Of a DNA stretch of 64,000 nt, positions 54,177 to 64,000 are shown piece after piece (position 1 is the first letter of the stretch; each line of letters starts with the position of its first letter). The stretch covers positions 1,550,001-1,614,000 of the forward strand of contig JAGPXD010000006.1 in assembly GCA_020746995.1 (NCBI GenBank). Direction: 5' to 3'. The notes under the pieces were generated by a model. The model was given only the letters and a program-made list of their open reading frames with translations. It ran no database searches and had not been told where the DNA came from. The position numbers and the translations under genes were made by a program. The DNA is from Plectosphaerella cucumerina (Eukaryota > Ascomycota > Sordariomycetes > Glomerellales > Plectosphaerellaceae).

Positions 54177-54760
54177 GATGAAGTGTACCCGCCAATCAGG
54201 TACTTGTCGACTCGTAGCGTATGACCCAGATATTGTTGAACTGATGCCCAAAGTGAGATTCTTTCAAAGACTTCCGTCCCGTATGGATCAAGCGCCTGGT
54301 TAGTGGTGGGCGATATCGATACCTAGGACAGTATTCTTGTTTGTAATTTGGTACGGGAAGATCTGGACCTGTCGAAATTGTGTGCGCTGAGGTGAAGTGT
54401 TTATACCACCTACCTATAGAATGCTGGAGCGGCTGACGTTGTACCATTGTACCCAACGTGAGGTGCCTCGGGCTGCCATAATTTACCCCGCAGTTGGGCG
54501 GAATCGGTGCTGCAGAGTGCCATGAGCAAAACGCCGCGTCCAGGCAGCAGCGCAAAATCTGCAAGCTTGTGGCTTGCATGAGGGGTGTACCATGACAGCC
54601 TGAAAGGCCGAGGAAAGTCGCTGGCCTCCACTCCCTAGCAGAACCCAGGCTTGACAGCATGGTGCTTCTCTCTTCATCCATGGATAAGTACCCCTCTGGA
54701 TTGACACCTATATCCAAGAATACTGTGACCACTTTGCAAATCATTCGTCCTGGAAATAAC
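54177..54760. other. Divergent promoter region
   Basis: It separates the 77-residue protein gene (minus) from the DUF6594 gene (plus). Frames on the minus strand (54196-54810) show no domain. Confidence 0.4.
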
Positions 54761-55901
54761 ATGCGCGCAACGCAACCAACTGACCTCGAGAGTGGGAATT
54801 CGAACAGCAACCAGGCGGTTCAAAGGGATAATTCGTTTAAGACAATACTCTCATCATTTGTCAACTGGCCAGCAGGTCAACAGCAGAACAGCTACTGCCC
54901 GCAAAGTTTGCATTTCTCATCCAACTTCTTCTTCAGGCTCCAAACACTGACGAAGTAACCTGAATAGTCGAGGACCACCCAGAGGGATACCCGCAGTTTA
55001 CAGCCCTTGTAGCTGCACACCCATCGTTCCATATTTGCAGAAGATTCTTAAGTCTCCGTGCGCGACTCCTACTTTCCAAGCAGGACAAGTTAGTTTTGCT
55101 GGAACAGGAGCTTGAGGATATCGACCGCAATGAAGCTTCACCCCTGTTTCTTGGCTGTCAGCGCAGAGACACAAATCAATCACGCCATTCTGTGCTTGAA
55201 AGCATTGACACAGCAATGGCTGACTATGGTGCGACTATTTCTGCTCGGGCCGGCGGAGCCATGGAAAAGATAATTTTACTGATTGCCGCAAGTCAGACTC
55301 ATTCCTCACACGATACCAGCAAATACTTCGATTTGAATCTCCACCACAAAAGACTGTTTCGAACCTGAGAAACTGGGTGGAGTCGACAGGCTGTCTCTCA
55401 AGACGCGAAACAGAGTTTCTTCTACAGAGAGATGATCTTCTAAGCATCGGCATGGTTCAGGACGACATCGTCTTGGCGCTCCAGTACGCAGTTGAACATG
55501 CCCGTGTTCTCTTGGAGCGCCCCATCTTTAAAAACACGGACATCAGAACGCATGGAAGAGTGTCTCGGAATCCCATCGTGCACATTTTCCGGCCATCATT
55601 TGTGACGAAGACAGCGGGATTACTTGGCATAATGCTGGCGGCAGTTCTTCTTCTGACGCCGGTCATTGTGTGCAATTTTGTCCACGATCTAACCTCAAGG
55701 CTGGCTGTTGTTGTTTTCGCCACATCAGGGTTCATCGCATCTATCTCGACATTCATGAAAGCAAGGCCCGTCGAGATTGTCGTTGCCGGTGCAACGTAAG
55801 TTTGATCCTCTATCATTCAATGGAATCCAGCTCATTTTGTTTCGTGTTACAGCTATTCCACAGTACTCGTCGTGTTCATTTCAAGTGCTGGTACAGCATA
55901 A
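54761..55901 (+). CDS. DUF6594-type membrane protein
   Basis: Four exons: 54761-54875, 54968-55228, 55297-55795 and 55853-55901. The introns are 92, 68 and 57 nt, and total length and phases agree, giving 307 residues. The first donor (GTCAAC) is unusual, so exon 1 is least sure. After a short polar N-terminus the protein enters the DUF6594 pattern: HPEGYPQF, a long helical region with ELEDIDRNE, LRNWVE, and two C-terminal membrane segments (LLGIMLAAVLLLTPVIV and LAVVVFATSGFIAS), with the third in the short last exon (TVLVVFISSAG). DUF6594 proteins are abundant, fast-evolving fungal membrane proteins of unknown function, often near NLR and death-related genes (from memory). Here it sits between two caspase-clan protease genes. 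Confidence 0.82.
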
Positions 55902-57182
55902 CATCGATGCCATAATGATAAGATGCCGTATACAATGTATATTTGACCTTTCAACAGTAGTTCGCCCTAAACGAGATAGAATTGGGAAGGTAGCCTCGGC
56001 ACAAGGCCAAGTGGTGAACTACACTGCGTTGCATATACTCACGTCAGGCCGCGAGTCAACGAGCATTCATGACAGTCGTCTCCCTACGTATGGTGGTTAA
56101 TGTGGAAGCTATCAAAACGAATGTCTCGTATCACTATCAGCCTCTCCAGTTAAGACAATGTATTGTAGTCACGTAGGCGGCGTCGTGGTACCATGACGTG
56201 CTGTGCTGGGGTTAGTAGCTGTCCAGGTTTACGATTTCTCATTCAGAGAAATTGGAAGCCGATTTCGTCCATAAGAATTCACCAGGCCATCAGTGTCTGT
56301 CTCCCTCATCAGTCGCAACATTGATGGGGCAGTTAGGGAAACTTCTCTCGCGCAGCCGTGCTTCTATGCGGCTCATACGAGAACATTGTGTTTTACTGAT
56401 CTTGGTCTTGACAGACATACATCTGTTCAACCAGGCTGCGCCAACGCAAGCCACCTTGTGATGTTACTACCATGCTCATAGGGCCCTCATCCAAAAACGC
56501 GGGCAACTAATTCGAAGGTACCTAAGGTACCTAGGTACTTAAGCAGCATCCGCTCGGGACCGACCCTTGTGTGTTCATTGTGGCTGGTCCACGACTTGTA
56601 CCTAGTTATCATAGGCGCAGAACTAGACAATCAGCGAGACGAGGACCTCGGTTGTTTAATGTAACGCAAAAGGTATTACATGCACATTCACTGGGCGGCT
56701 ACAGGCAGTCGGGTAGGACTGGAGCGATGGCGGGTGGCTGCCTCGCTCAGCAACGCCACACAATTGGGCACCCACCACACCATCACCATCATTGCCACCA
56801 CGCTGACACCTTGTCAGAATTTGTGCCGCATTGTAGAGGTGCAAGGCAGACAGTCGCTTGCAGATCTTTGACATGGATGTCGAACACATTACAAATCTGT
56901 ACCCCTGTCTGATTTCTGCCATAAAGCATAGGATCCGGAATCCTCTCCCACGACCCCGCCGAAGATGCCACTGCAGTCAGTAGTGAGCGCCAGCCGCCAG
57001 CTTCCAATCCCTGACCTGGAATCTTGTAGGGGATCTCTGATTGGTGGAGAGACAACAACACCTTTTTCAAGGTTTCCCGCGACCACCCGACCCACCTGTA
57101 CCTACCTAGGTATCGCTTTCGGCCCGGCACCAAAACCGCACGGGACCATTGGTGCTCCGATTCTACTCTCAAGCAGCAAAAG
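55902..57182. other. 1.3 kb intergenic stretch
   Basis: No supported gene. It contains GGTACCTAAGGTACCTAGGTAC-type palindromic motifs at 56515-56543 and 57109-57122. Confidence 0.4.
56515..56543. repeat. GGTACC/CCTAGG palindromic motif cluster
   Basis: Overlapping palindromes of AGGTACCT, CCTAAGG and CCTAGG. A related TACCTACCTAGGTA is at 57109-57122, close to the TPR-CHAT start. Confidence 0.5.
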
Positions 57183-60100
57183 ATGACATCTCTAGCTTTG
57201 GCCAAAATCTCCATATCGACCATTTGCCAAGCCGCCATCCTCGACGAGGAGGGATACAATGCCTTCGTAGAGGCGCGATCGGGCGCTACTACCGATGAAG
57301 AGGTTGAGGAATATCTTGGTCTTCTACACGCCTCTTTTGTGCGATCTGGAGACATCGAAAAGTTGAAGAAAGCAATCAAGAGGAGTCATGAATGGGCTTC
57401 GGCAACACCGGACGGCCACGATCATCGCAGCAATAAACAACAAATCGTCGACAATCTTTCTCACTGCCTCAACTTCTATATTCGAGAACGAATTGAGTAC
57501 AAGGAGGGGTTCATAGTGTCAGTCTCTGTCCCTTTTTTTCAAGGATGCATAGTTTCCCAAGCTAACCATCCGTCTTGGCCACTTGTAGGTTCGTACCCGA
57601 CAGCAAATCCATGCAGACAGCACGAGAGGCTCAAGCGATGATGTACAGTGCGGACGTCGAATTGCAGAAGTACGATGACAACGGGGATCTCGACCACCTT
57701 CAACGGGCACTAGGTCATGCTTTGGCCTCCATCGGGATCATGGGTGTCATTTTCAACCCAATGCTGGCCCTGAAGGTCGCTGACGTTTGCGACAAGGCCT
57801 TCAATGCGACGAACAATCCAATGCACCTCGGCATGGCCGTCGCATATGCCAGCATGGGGGCTCTTTTCATGCATGAGAAATTCCTCGACAGAGCCTCAAG
57901 ACTGATGTCATTGTGCGATTATCTTCTCACCTGGTCCTCCCAAGAAGGCGAAGACCTCGAGGGAGACCTGGCTAACGAGGTCATCCGAATACTACACCAC
58001 CTTGTTCAAAACGCCAATGCGCTCCAAGTCGGAGGCCCGCATGCAATTTCCCCATCAGAGCACACCGGGGCTCTTGGGAGACTCGGGCGGGCATATGGCC
58101 AACGATCTGTGCGTCTTGGTTCATCTGATGACCTCCGAAACTCGATCAAGTTCCTTGAACAGGCTTTGAGCTTGGCAGGCTCTGAAAACCCTCGAAGAGA
58201 GCTATGGCTCTCACATCTCGCGTCCAGCTATCTACAACAATATGCTCGACATAACTTGGAAGACGACCTCGACCTCGCTATCAAGTACTACGAAGAATCG
58301 AGTGCTCTACCATTCAATGCGGGCACTCAACTCGTTAATGACAACCGAAACATTCAGTCAACACACTTATCCGAAGCCTTGCGTAGTCGCTATGTCCTCA
58401 AAGAAAACCCAGACGACATGACTCGGGGCATCGCAGCAGCTCGCCAAGGTGCCGAGAATTTCACTGGAGAGCATCCGGATCGAGCTTGGTCTTTCACTGT
58501 GTATTCAAAGTGGATGACTCACAAGTACAAGGTCACGAATTCCATTGGAGATCTGAACATCGGATTGGAATATGCACACAAGGCCGTATCTGCAGTACCT
58601 CGACAGCATGCCCACAGCGCACACTGGCAAATTCGCCTCGGAGAACTTTACAGGTTGAGATTCAAACACACTGGGGCCACCGAAGACGGCGATGCCGAGC
58701 TGGCGACATTACTACAGGCTTGGGACACTGCCAAACAAACAAAGTGTGGACCCTCTGTCTTCATCAAAGCTGCTACCCACCTTGGATCCATTCTAGGAAG
58801 TAAAGGTGCGCGTCAAAACTGGGAGCTGGCAAGCACAGTTCTGGCGGAAGCGGTCGCCAGGATGCATGACGTTGCAATTCTTTCTTTGCAACAGTCTGAC
58901 AAAGAGTGGGCTCTCAAGAGATATGCAGGTCTTGCATCTGAAGCTGCAGCGTTCTCCTTGAATGCCGGGAAACCTGCTTTAGAAGCTCTCAAGCTGCTTG
59001 ACCAGGGTCGAGAACTCATCAACAACAGCCTCATGTCTCTGAGAGGAGATGTCGACGTCCTCGCCCAGAAGCGGCCCGACCTCAGTACAAAGCTTTTGGC
59101 CGCATGGGAGATGAAGAATCATTCATTGTCTTCAGCTCAGGTCAAGTCCCTTCGATCAACGCATGAAATCACTGCGCTGACCGGTCCCAGCTCCTACGTC
59201 AGACCCTTATGGAGATCCGGGCAGTAGAAGGGTTTGAATCGTTCCAAGAACCTCTCGGAGAAAAGGAGTTCCTCTCCTTGGCCCAAAAAGGCCCTGTTGT
59301 TGTCATAAGCATCAGCTCGGTTCGTGGTTGCGATGCGTTTCTGATCACCGAGGCCGGCATTCAGCTCAAACCACTCCCGGAAGTGAGGCGTGCAACGGTT
59401 CAGGGCCACATACCTCATTTGACCGACCCGTTAAAGCTTCCTGGTATCCTGGAATGGCTCTGGTACTCCATATGCGAGCCTTGCTTGAACGATCTTGGCT
59501 TCATTTCCCCGGTCACAGATGGCAAGTGGCCACATGTGTGGTGGATTCCAACCGGGGGCCTCACCCTCTTCCCATTTCATGCCGCCGGGCTACATCACCG
59601 AACACCCTCAGACTCGGTCATCGACAGAGTCGTCTCTTCATATGGGACGTCTCTAAAGGCTCTCCATTACCAACGTGGGTTGAAGCCCAAGAAGAGTGAG
59701 TCGAAACACGCCTTACTAGTCGCCATGCCTATCACCCACGGCTGCCTCGATCTTCCCTACGTCTCTGACGAGGTTCATACTCTGGGACCTATTTGCGAGT
59801 CTATGGGTCTTAATCCTCTCATGGATTCTCAAAGTAGAGCGAAGATTCTGAGCGACCTCTGCAAATCGACAATCTTCCACTTTGCAGGGCATGGAAATGT
59901 CAGGACCACAGAACCATCGCTAAGCTCACTCCGTCTAAACATCTTAGACGACTGCCAGTTGACGGTGGGCGACATCCAGGACTTGAGGCTCCACGAAGAT
60001 CCGCCTTTCATGGCCTATCTTTCAGCTTGCTCTACGGGTGTGGTGCGGAGAGGTGATCTTGCAGATGAAGGTATCCACTTGGCTGGTGCCTTTCAACTTG

Positions 60101-60471
60101 CTGGGTTCCGTCACGTCATTTGCACTCTATGGAACGTCAACGACCACTGTTGTGTTGAAGTAGCCAAGATTGTCTACGAGACTTTGCGGGCTGGAGGGAC
60201 CCCTCTTTCTGACAAAGCGGCTCGAGAGGGCCTCCACTTTGCTCTCAGATCCCTCCGGAGCAAATCTGCGAATGAGCTGGGATCTCAGAAAACAGTCTCC
60301 GAAATGCATATTGGGAAGCCTTCAGAGACTGCTCAGCAGATCATCTGTGAGCCGACACCAGCACAGCTCGACAGCACGGACAGGATACAGGTGTTGGTGG
60401 TCAATTCTGTCAGCTCTGTGAAGCCGCCCGGAAACTTTCTTTGGGTTCCCTTTGTTCATTTTGGTTCTTAG
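57183..60471 (+). CDS. TPR-CHAT protease (caspase clan)
   Basis: Three exons: 57183-57517, 57589-59140 and 59203-60471. The introns of 71 nt (GCTAACC branch) and 62 nt (CTGACC branch) bring three frames together, giving 1051 residues. Residues ~110-620 are alpha-helical TPR-like repeats (for example GRLGRAYGQRSVRLGSSDDL, then LSHLASSYLQQYAR). The C-terminal ~400 residues are a CHAT domain: His859 in FHFAGHGN and Cys905 in LSACSTG, with the usual CTLWNVND and AGAFQLAGF strands after it. CHAT domains are cysteine peptidases related to caspases and separases; in bacteria TPR-CHAT proteins are activated proteases in immunity. The first donor is ambiguous (GTCAGT at 57518 chosen for phase and +5 G; GTTCAT at 57509 also keeps phase). 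Substrate unknown. Confidence 0.88.
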
Positions 60472-61394
60472 GTTGCCATGCCAGGAAACTGTGCTGCTGT
60501 TGCTGTTTTGGATTTTGTTTTTCACGTTTTCTAATATCGCATAATAATCACCACCTGTGGAGGACATGTTGCCGGAGGAAGATCAATTCACACAATACAC
60601 ACAACCATGGGACAGCACCATGACTGCTCAGTGCTCGCATGTGTCTTCATGAAATTCCGAACGCATCAGATACCACACTGCAGATGACCCTGAATCTCCC
60701 TTGACATCTTCGCTTCTAGATGGTAGCACACATCGCACCAGGCCTCCTTGAAACAATCAGTCTCCTTGGCTGGTGGGATAACAGACCAAGTACAGCTTTC
60801 ACATTCTCGTCAATCATACCGCTTTACAAATAGAGTGCAGTCGATTCCTTTCTCATGATCCTCCCCTGCGGATCCGGCAGAACCCAGAACTCAGCAATAT
60901 GTCGATATGGTGCACCAGTGCCACAGGCGCGTTGGGACCATGATCATGAAGCTCTTTTATGGTGTGAACATTCTAGATAGTGACCTATACTTGATTTTGA
61001 GCCGATATGGAGCTACCGCGCAGGACGTACATCTCACCACCGCGTGAATCTTACCGTGTAGTATGTACTCGGACACCGGGCCGTCAGAAGTGCCTGATAG
61101 ACTATAGATATGGGCAGTTTCCATCAATCAGCAAACCCAAGGTATGGAAAGTAGTGTCTAAACAACTCGAGATGCCACTGGCTTCTTACAGGGAGAATCG
61201 TTCTTCGGTTGGGAGGACCGAGGCGCGGTCACAACATGGAAATATCCAAAAACACCAAGCACATTATCATTGGATGCCACAAAACGGGTTGTAAATTTCA
61301 AAAACTTCAATTATTATTACGTTGTAATGCTTTCGCTGTGAGCGTGACGCCATCTATCTTAACACATGAGGAATACATGGGAAGGAAAAGGAGA
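60472..61394. other. Convergent intergenic stretch
   Basis: No supported gene. The stretch is AT-richer than its surroundings and holds the 3' ends of the CHAT and Crh genes. Confidence 0.4.
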
Positions 61395-62642
61395 TCAAAG
61401 AAGCATGAAGGCAGCGATAGCAGCCAGCATCGAGGCACCTGCACCGGTGAGGCGGGTTGCACTGCTCGGTGCGTGTGTTTGCGAGGGAACAGCGCCAGAA
61501 GGAGAAGCAGTGCTGTTGGACGAAATTATGGAGGTGATGATACGTGTCGAGGACGCAGTGGAGGATGCGGTGGCGTTGGCGGAGGCAGTGGTGGAGGGAG
61601 AAACCCTCGTCAGGGTCGTCTCAACAGCGGCAGAGGTGTGCTTCGTCGACGACTCTGTCGTCTTGGAGGCAGGCTCGGAGGTCTTTGTGCTCGCGCTGGA
61701 GGTTATCGACGAGACCACGGTGCTCGTGGCCGAAGAAGCAGCAGCAGCCGAAGAAGTCTCGGCACTCTCATCTCCCTTGGTGTTGCCGGAGGCACCGTCG
61801 ATCTTGATGCTCGTGTACGAACCGGACTTGTCGCCGTAGGTGTAGCTTGAGCTGGGGTTGTAGTTCTGAACCTCAATCTTCTGGAGGTACATCTTGTACG
61901 GTCCAGCAGCGTAGTCGGTCTCGCCGCCGGCCCAGTCGATGGTGCCCTGGGAGTTGCCGCTGTCGCCGCCAGCCCAGATGCCGACGCGAATGTTCATCGG
62001 TGTCTGGGGGTAGTTTGCGCCGCCAACAGCATCGGCAAAGTTGAGAGTACGGACAAGAACATCGTCAATGAGCCACTTTGTCGTCGATTCGGTCCACTCG
62101 ATCGTGTACTTGTGGAAGGTGCCCTGGGAATCGGCCACAGCGGCGTGGCCGCCGCGATCGTACGAGGTGGTGTTGCCCTTGCCGAAGTAGTTTGTCTGGA
62201 CGTCGCCGGGGACGCCGCCGAGCCACTCCCAGTCGACTTCGTCGAGGTCATCGGACTGCAGGATGGCGCTGCTGACGATGCCGGTGCCGGGGGCGGCACG
62301 GAGGTAGAAGGAGACGGAGCCGAAGAAGATGTACCACTTTGACTCGATGGTCGGGGAGTCTCCTTTCTTGGCAAGCGAGAAGACGGCGCCGAGGGAGTCG
62401 TCGTACTCGAGGGAGCCGGCGGTGATCTTCCAGTCGTCGCTGGCGCCCTTTGTGAAGTCGACGGTGTATGAGCTAGAGGCAAGGCCGGCGTCGGAGGGGC
62501 AAGTCTTCTCTGAGAGGGTGTCAGTGGTGATGGTGGAGAAGGCAGGTGATGAGGACGGCTTACCCATTGGGTTGCAGCTGGTGTAGGTCTGAGCCGCTGC
62601 GCCTACGGCGAGGGCAAGGATGCTGATGTCTCGGAACTGCAT
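61395..62642 (-). CDS. Crh-type GH16 wall transglycosylase, GPI-anchored
   Basis: Intronless, 415 residues. Signal peptide 1-17, then a Cys-containing N-terminus (TSCNP, KTCPS). The GH16 catalytic motif DEVDWEW is at residues 134-140, with nucleophile Glu135 and acid/base Glu139. After the domain (to ~265) comes a ~130-residue Ser/Thr/Ala-rich region and a hydrophobic C-terminal end (GAGASMLAAIAAFMLL) that fits a GPI-attachment signal. Crh enzymes join chitin chains to beta-1,6- and beta-1,3-glucan at the outer face of the membrane or in the wall. No chitin-binding CBM18 is present. Together with the chitin deacetylase and chitinase it makes three chitin-related genes in the window, though they are far apart and not an operon-like group. 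Confidence 0.93.
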   Translation of the reverse strand: MQFRDISILALAVGAAAQTYTSCNPMGKPSSSPAFSTITTDTLSEKTCPSDAGLASSSYTVDFTKGASDDWKITAGSLEYDDSLGAVFSLAKKGDSPTIESKWYIFFGSVSFYLRAAPGTGIVSSAILQSDDLDEVDWEWLGGVPGDVQTNYFGKGNTTSYDRGGHAAVADSQGTFHKYTIEWTESTTKWLIDDVLVRTLNFADAVGGANYPQTPMNIRVGIWAGGDSGNSQGTIDWAGGETDYAAGPYKMYLQKIEVQNYNPSSSYTYGDKSGSYTSIKIDGASGNTKGDESAETSSAAAASSATSTVVSSITSSASTKTSEPASKTTESSTKHTSAAVETTLTRVSPSTTASANATASSTASSTRIITSIISSNSTASPSGAVPSQTHAPSSATRLTGAGASMLAAIAAFMLL

Positions 62643-63602
62643 GTTTGAGCGAATGTCGGTGTTGACGCTGAAGCGAGTGATGCGTCAAGGGAAGTTGAGA
62701 CGACGGAAAACAAACAAAAAGTCGCTGGCTGTAAACGCTTGGAAGAACTCGTGTGGTGAGTGAGGTGTTCCCAGTCATTCTGCCTCGAGGGCCCGACCCC
62801 CTTTTCAACGACTCATGATGTCGTCGTCAGTCATCAGTGGGCCAGTTGCGAGCACCACGCGATGGTCGTGTGCCGGTAAAGCCGCTAGTCGCCTCCGCCA
62901 CATGCGGTCGGGCAGGCGACCACGAGACATCAACACGGATACGCCGCCGTAAAAATAGGGGTGGCCGGTGTAGGGTCGGCGGCGATTGGCGGCAGTCCGG
63001 CCTGGCGATGCCGAGTCTACGTACGTCCCTGACGTGGTGTGGTGGGCCCCTGGAGCCGTCTGTCTTTGTCGGTCGCGCGACGACTGAAGGGGCAGAGGGG
63101 GGCTGACAGATCGGATCCCGTAACGTTGCAAAGCGACCGCAGTGGTAAGCTAAGGGCCCCAGCCACGTGCTGGAAGCATCGCTGGTTTTGTTGCTATTCT
63201 TGGCGATTGGCCTCCAGCTCGGGAATGCTACGCTAGGAGGCCTCGTTTGGCGTCTGGTGTCAGCCGCAACCACCATGACCAACCTCGCATTTTTATCACG
63301 AGATTCTAGGGGTTTACGATGGCCTGCATTTATCATGTGTCGTAGAAGATTCTGCAAGCTATTAGAAGAATGAGATGCAGGCGCTGATGTGGCGACGATG
63401 CCGCTTCGCTGCTTGAGTTCCCATCCTCTTCCCAGTCAGGAGATGGTATTCCGCACTGTCCCCTGAGGAGGCTTATGTAATAAAAAAAGGGGGTCGATTT
63501 CAACGGTTCAAGGACGCCTATGGTGCTATTGCGTTCTAAAATACATGGCCTTGGGCTAACCGTGCTCCAAACTGGGTCGCGACTCATCAAAAGTGATGCT
63601 GC
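62643..63602. other. Intergenic stretch
   Basis: No supported gene. It holds the promoter of the Crh gene and the 3' region of the last, partial gene. Confidence 0.4.
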
Positions 63603-64000
63603 TCATCCAAGCGTCTTGTTCAGCCAGGCAAACTGGTACCTGCTCCACTCCTGCCCAGCTCCAACTTGAACATGATATCCAGCTGTTCCATTGAAGAACT
63701 TGTAAGTGGCCTTGTCGCCGAGCGCGTCCTTGACAACCTTCGGCTGACCAGCGAAGAATCCCTCGAGCTCAGAATCGATGACCAGGACGGGTACGTTGAT
63801 ATTGTCAGCAACGCCCTCGAGAGTGTACTGCTGGAGCGATTTGAGCCAGAGGTACGGAGAAGGCTGTTTGAAGCACCACAGTCCGTGTGCTAGACCCCAG
63901 CGCACGCCTGCAGGCACTTCTGGGCTATCCAAGAGCGGCAAGGCAGCCTCGTCGAATTCCTCTTGCTTGCCGGCGGCGAGAAGTTCCATCAAGTCTGGGG
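63603..64000 (-). CDS. C-terminal part of an alpha/beta hydrolase (runs off the window)
   Basis: The last ~131 codons of a minus-strand gene whose start lies beyond base 64000. The segment has a helical lid part (WGLAHGLWCFKQPSPYLW), a strand leading to the acid residue (VPVLVIDSELEGF) and the catalytic-His loop (TAGYHVQVGAGQEW), ending NKTLG. The order fits dipeptidyl-peptidase or pseudooxynicotine-hydrolase-like alpha/beta hydrolases of fungi. The Ser nucleophile would be upstream, outside the window. Substrate unknown. Confidence 0.75.
   Translation of the reverse strand, partial: PDLMELLAAGKQEEFDEAALPLLDSPEVPAGVRWGLAHGLWCFKQPSPYLWLKSLQQYTLEGVADNINVPVLVIDSELEGFFAGQPKVVKDALGDKATYKFFNGTAGYHVQVGAGQEWSRYQFAWLNKTLG

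Overview
The window looks like nuclear DNA of a filamentous ascomycete (Pezizomycotina), most likely a Sordariomycete. The protein genes carry short introns (46-100 nt, one of 288 nt) with GT..AG ends and often CTAAC/CTGAC branch sites. Coding sequence is GC-rich with C-ending codons. Several families are typically fungal: HeLo-NACHT-ankyrin, DUF6594, Crh-type GH16, NodB chitin deacetylase and DUF1593. Coordinates of spliced genes run from start codon to stop codon; introns are given in the evidence. Family names come from recognising motifs by eye; no database search was possible.

Layout. 0-10.7 kb is mostly core: a small secreted protein, an unnamed HELAH-motif protein, ribosomal protein eL34, a mitochondrial complex I assembly factor (NDUFAF3 type), an alpha/beta hydrolase fused to a dual-specificity phosphatase, and a secreted chitin deacetylase. 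10.7-14.4 kb shows no gene. 14.4-26.9 kb is an accessory stretch bracketed by two related minus-strand genes whose products start MCL and end in a glycine-rich tail plus Cys. Between them lie a decayed HeLo-NACHT-ankyrin-ZZ receptor, a mucin-like secreted protein, a DUF1593 gene broken by four TAG codons, and another broken gene. Almost all the nonsense changes can be explained as CpA to TpA (or TpG to TpA), the signature of repeat-induced point mutation (RIP).

27-37 kb is a transport and metabolism block: an uncertain two-exon protein, an Fps1-like aquaglyceroporin, a GH18 chitinase, an epoxide hydrolase, a C-terminal lipase fragment and a five-exon APC amino-acid/choline-type permease. 39.8-50.7 kb holds two very large intronless secreted repeat proteins: a 935-residue protein with ricin-B-like lectin ends around a glycine/proline/RGG core, and a 2066-residue cysteine-rich protein made of two different repeat arrays.

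51.8-60.5 kb is the best candidate for a functional system. It contains a caspase-domain protein, a 77-residue small protein, a DUF6594 membrane protein and a TPR-CHAT protease, all with intact key residues where these are known. Two unrelated-looking caspase-clan proteases and a membrane protein within 9 kb suggest a regulated cell-death or non-self-response locus. This is inference from family knowledge and proximity. The window ends with a GPI-type Crh transglycosidase and the 3' end of another alpha/beta hydrolase.
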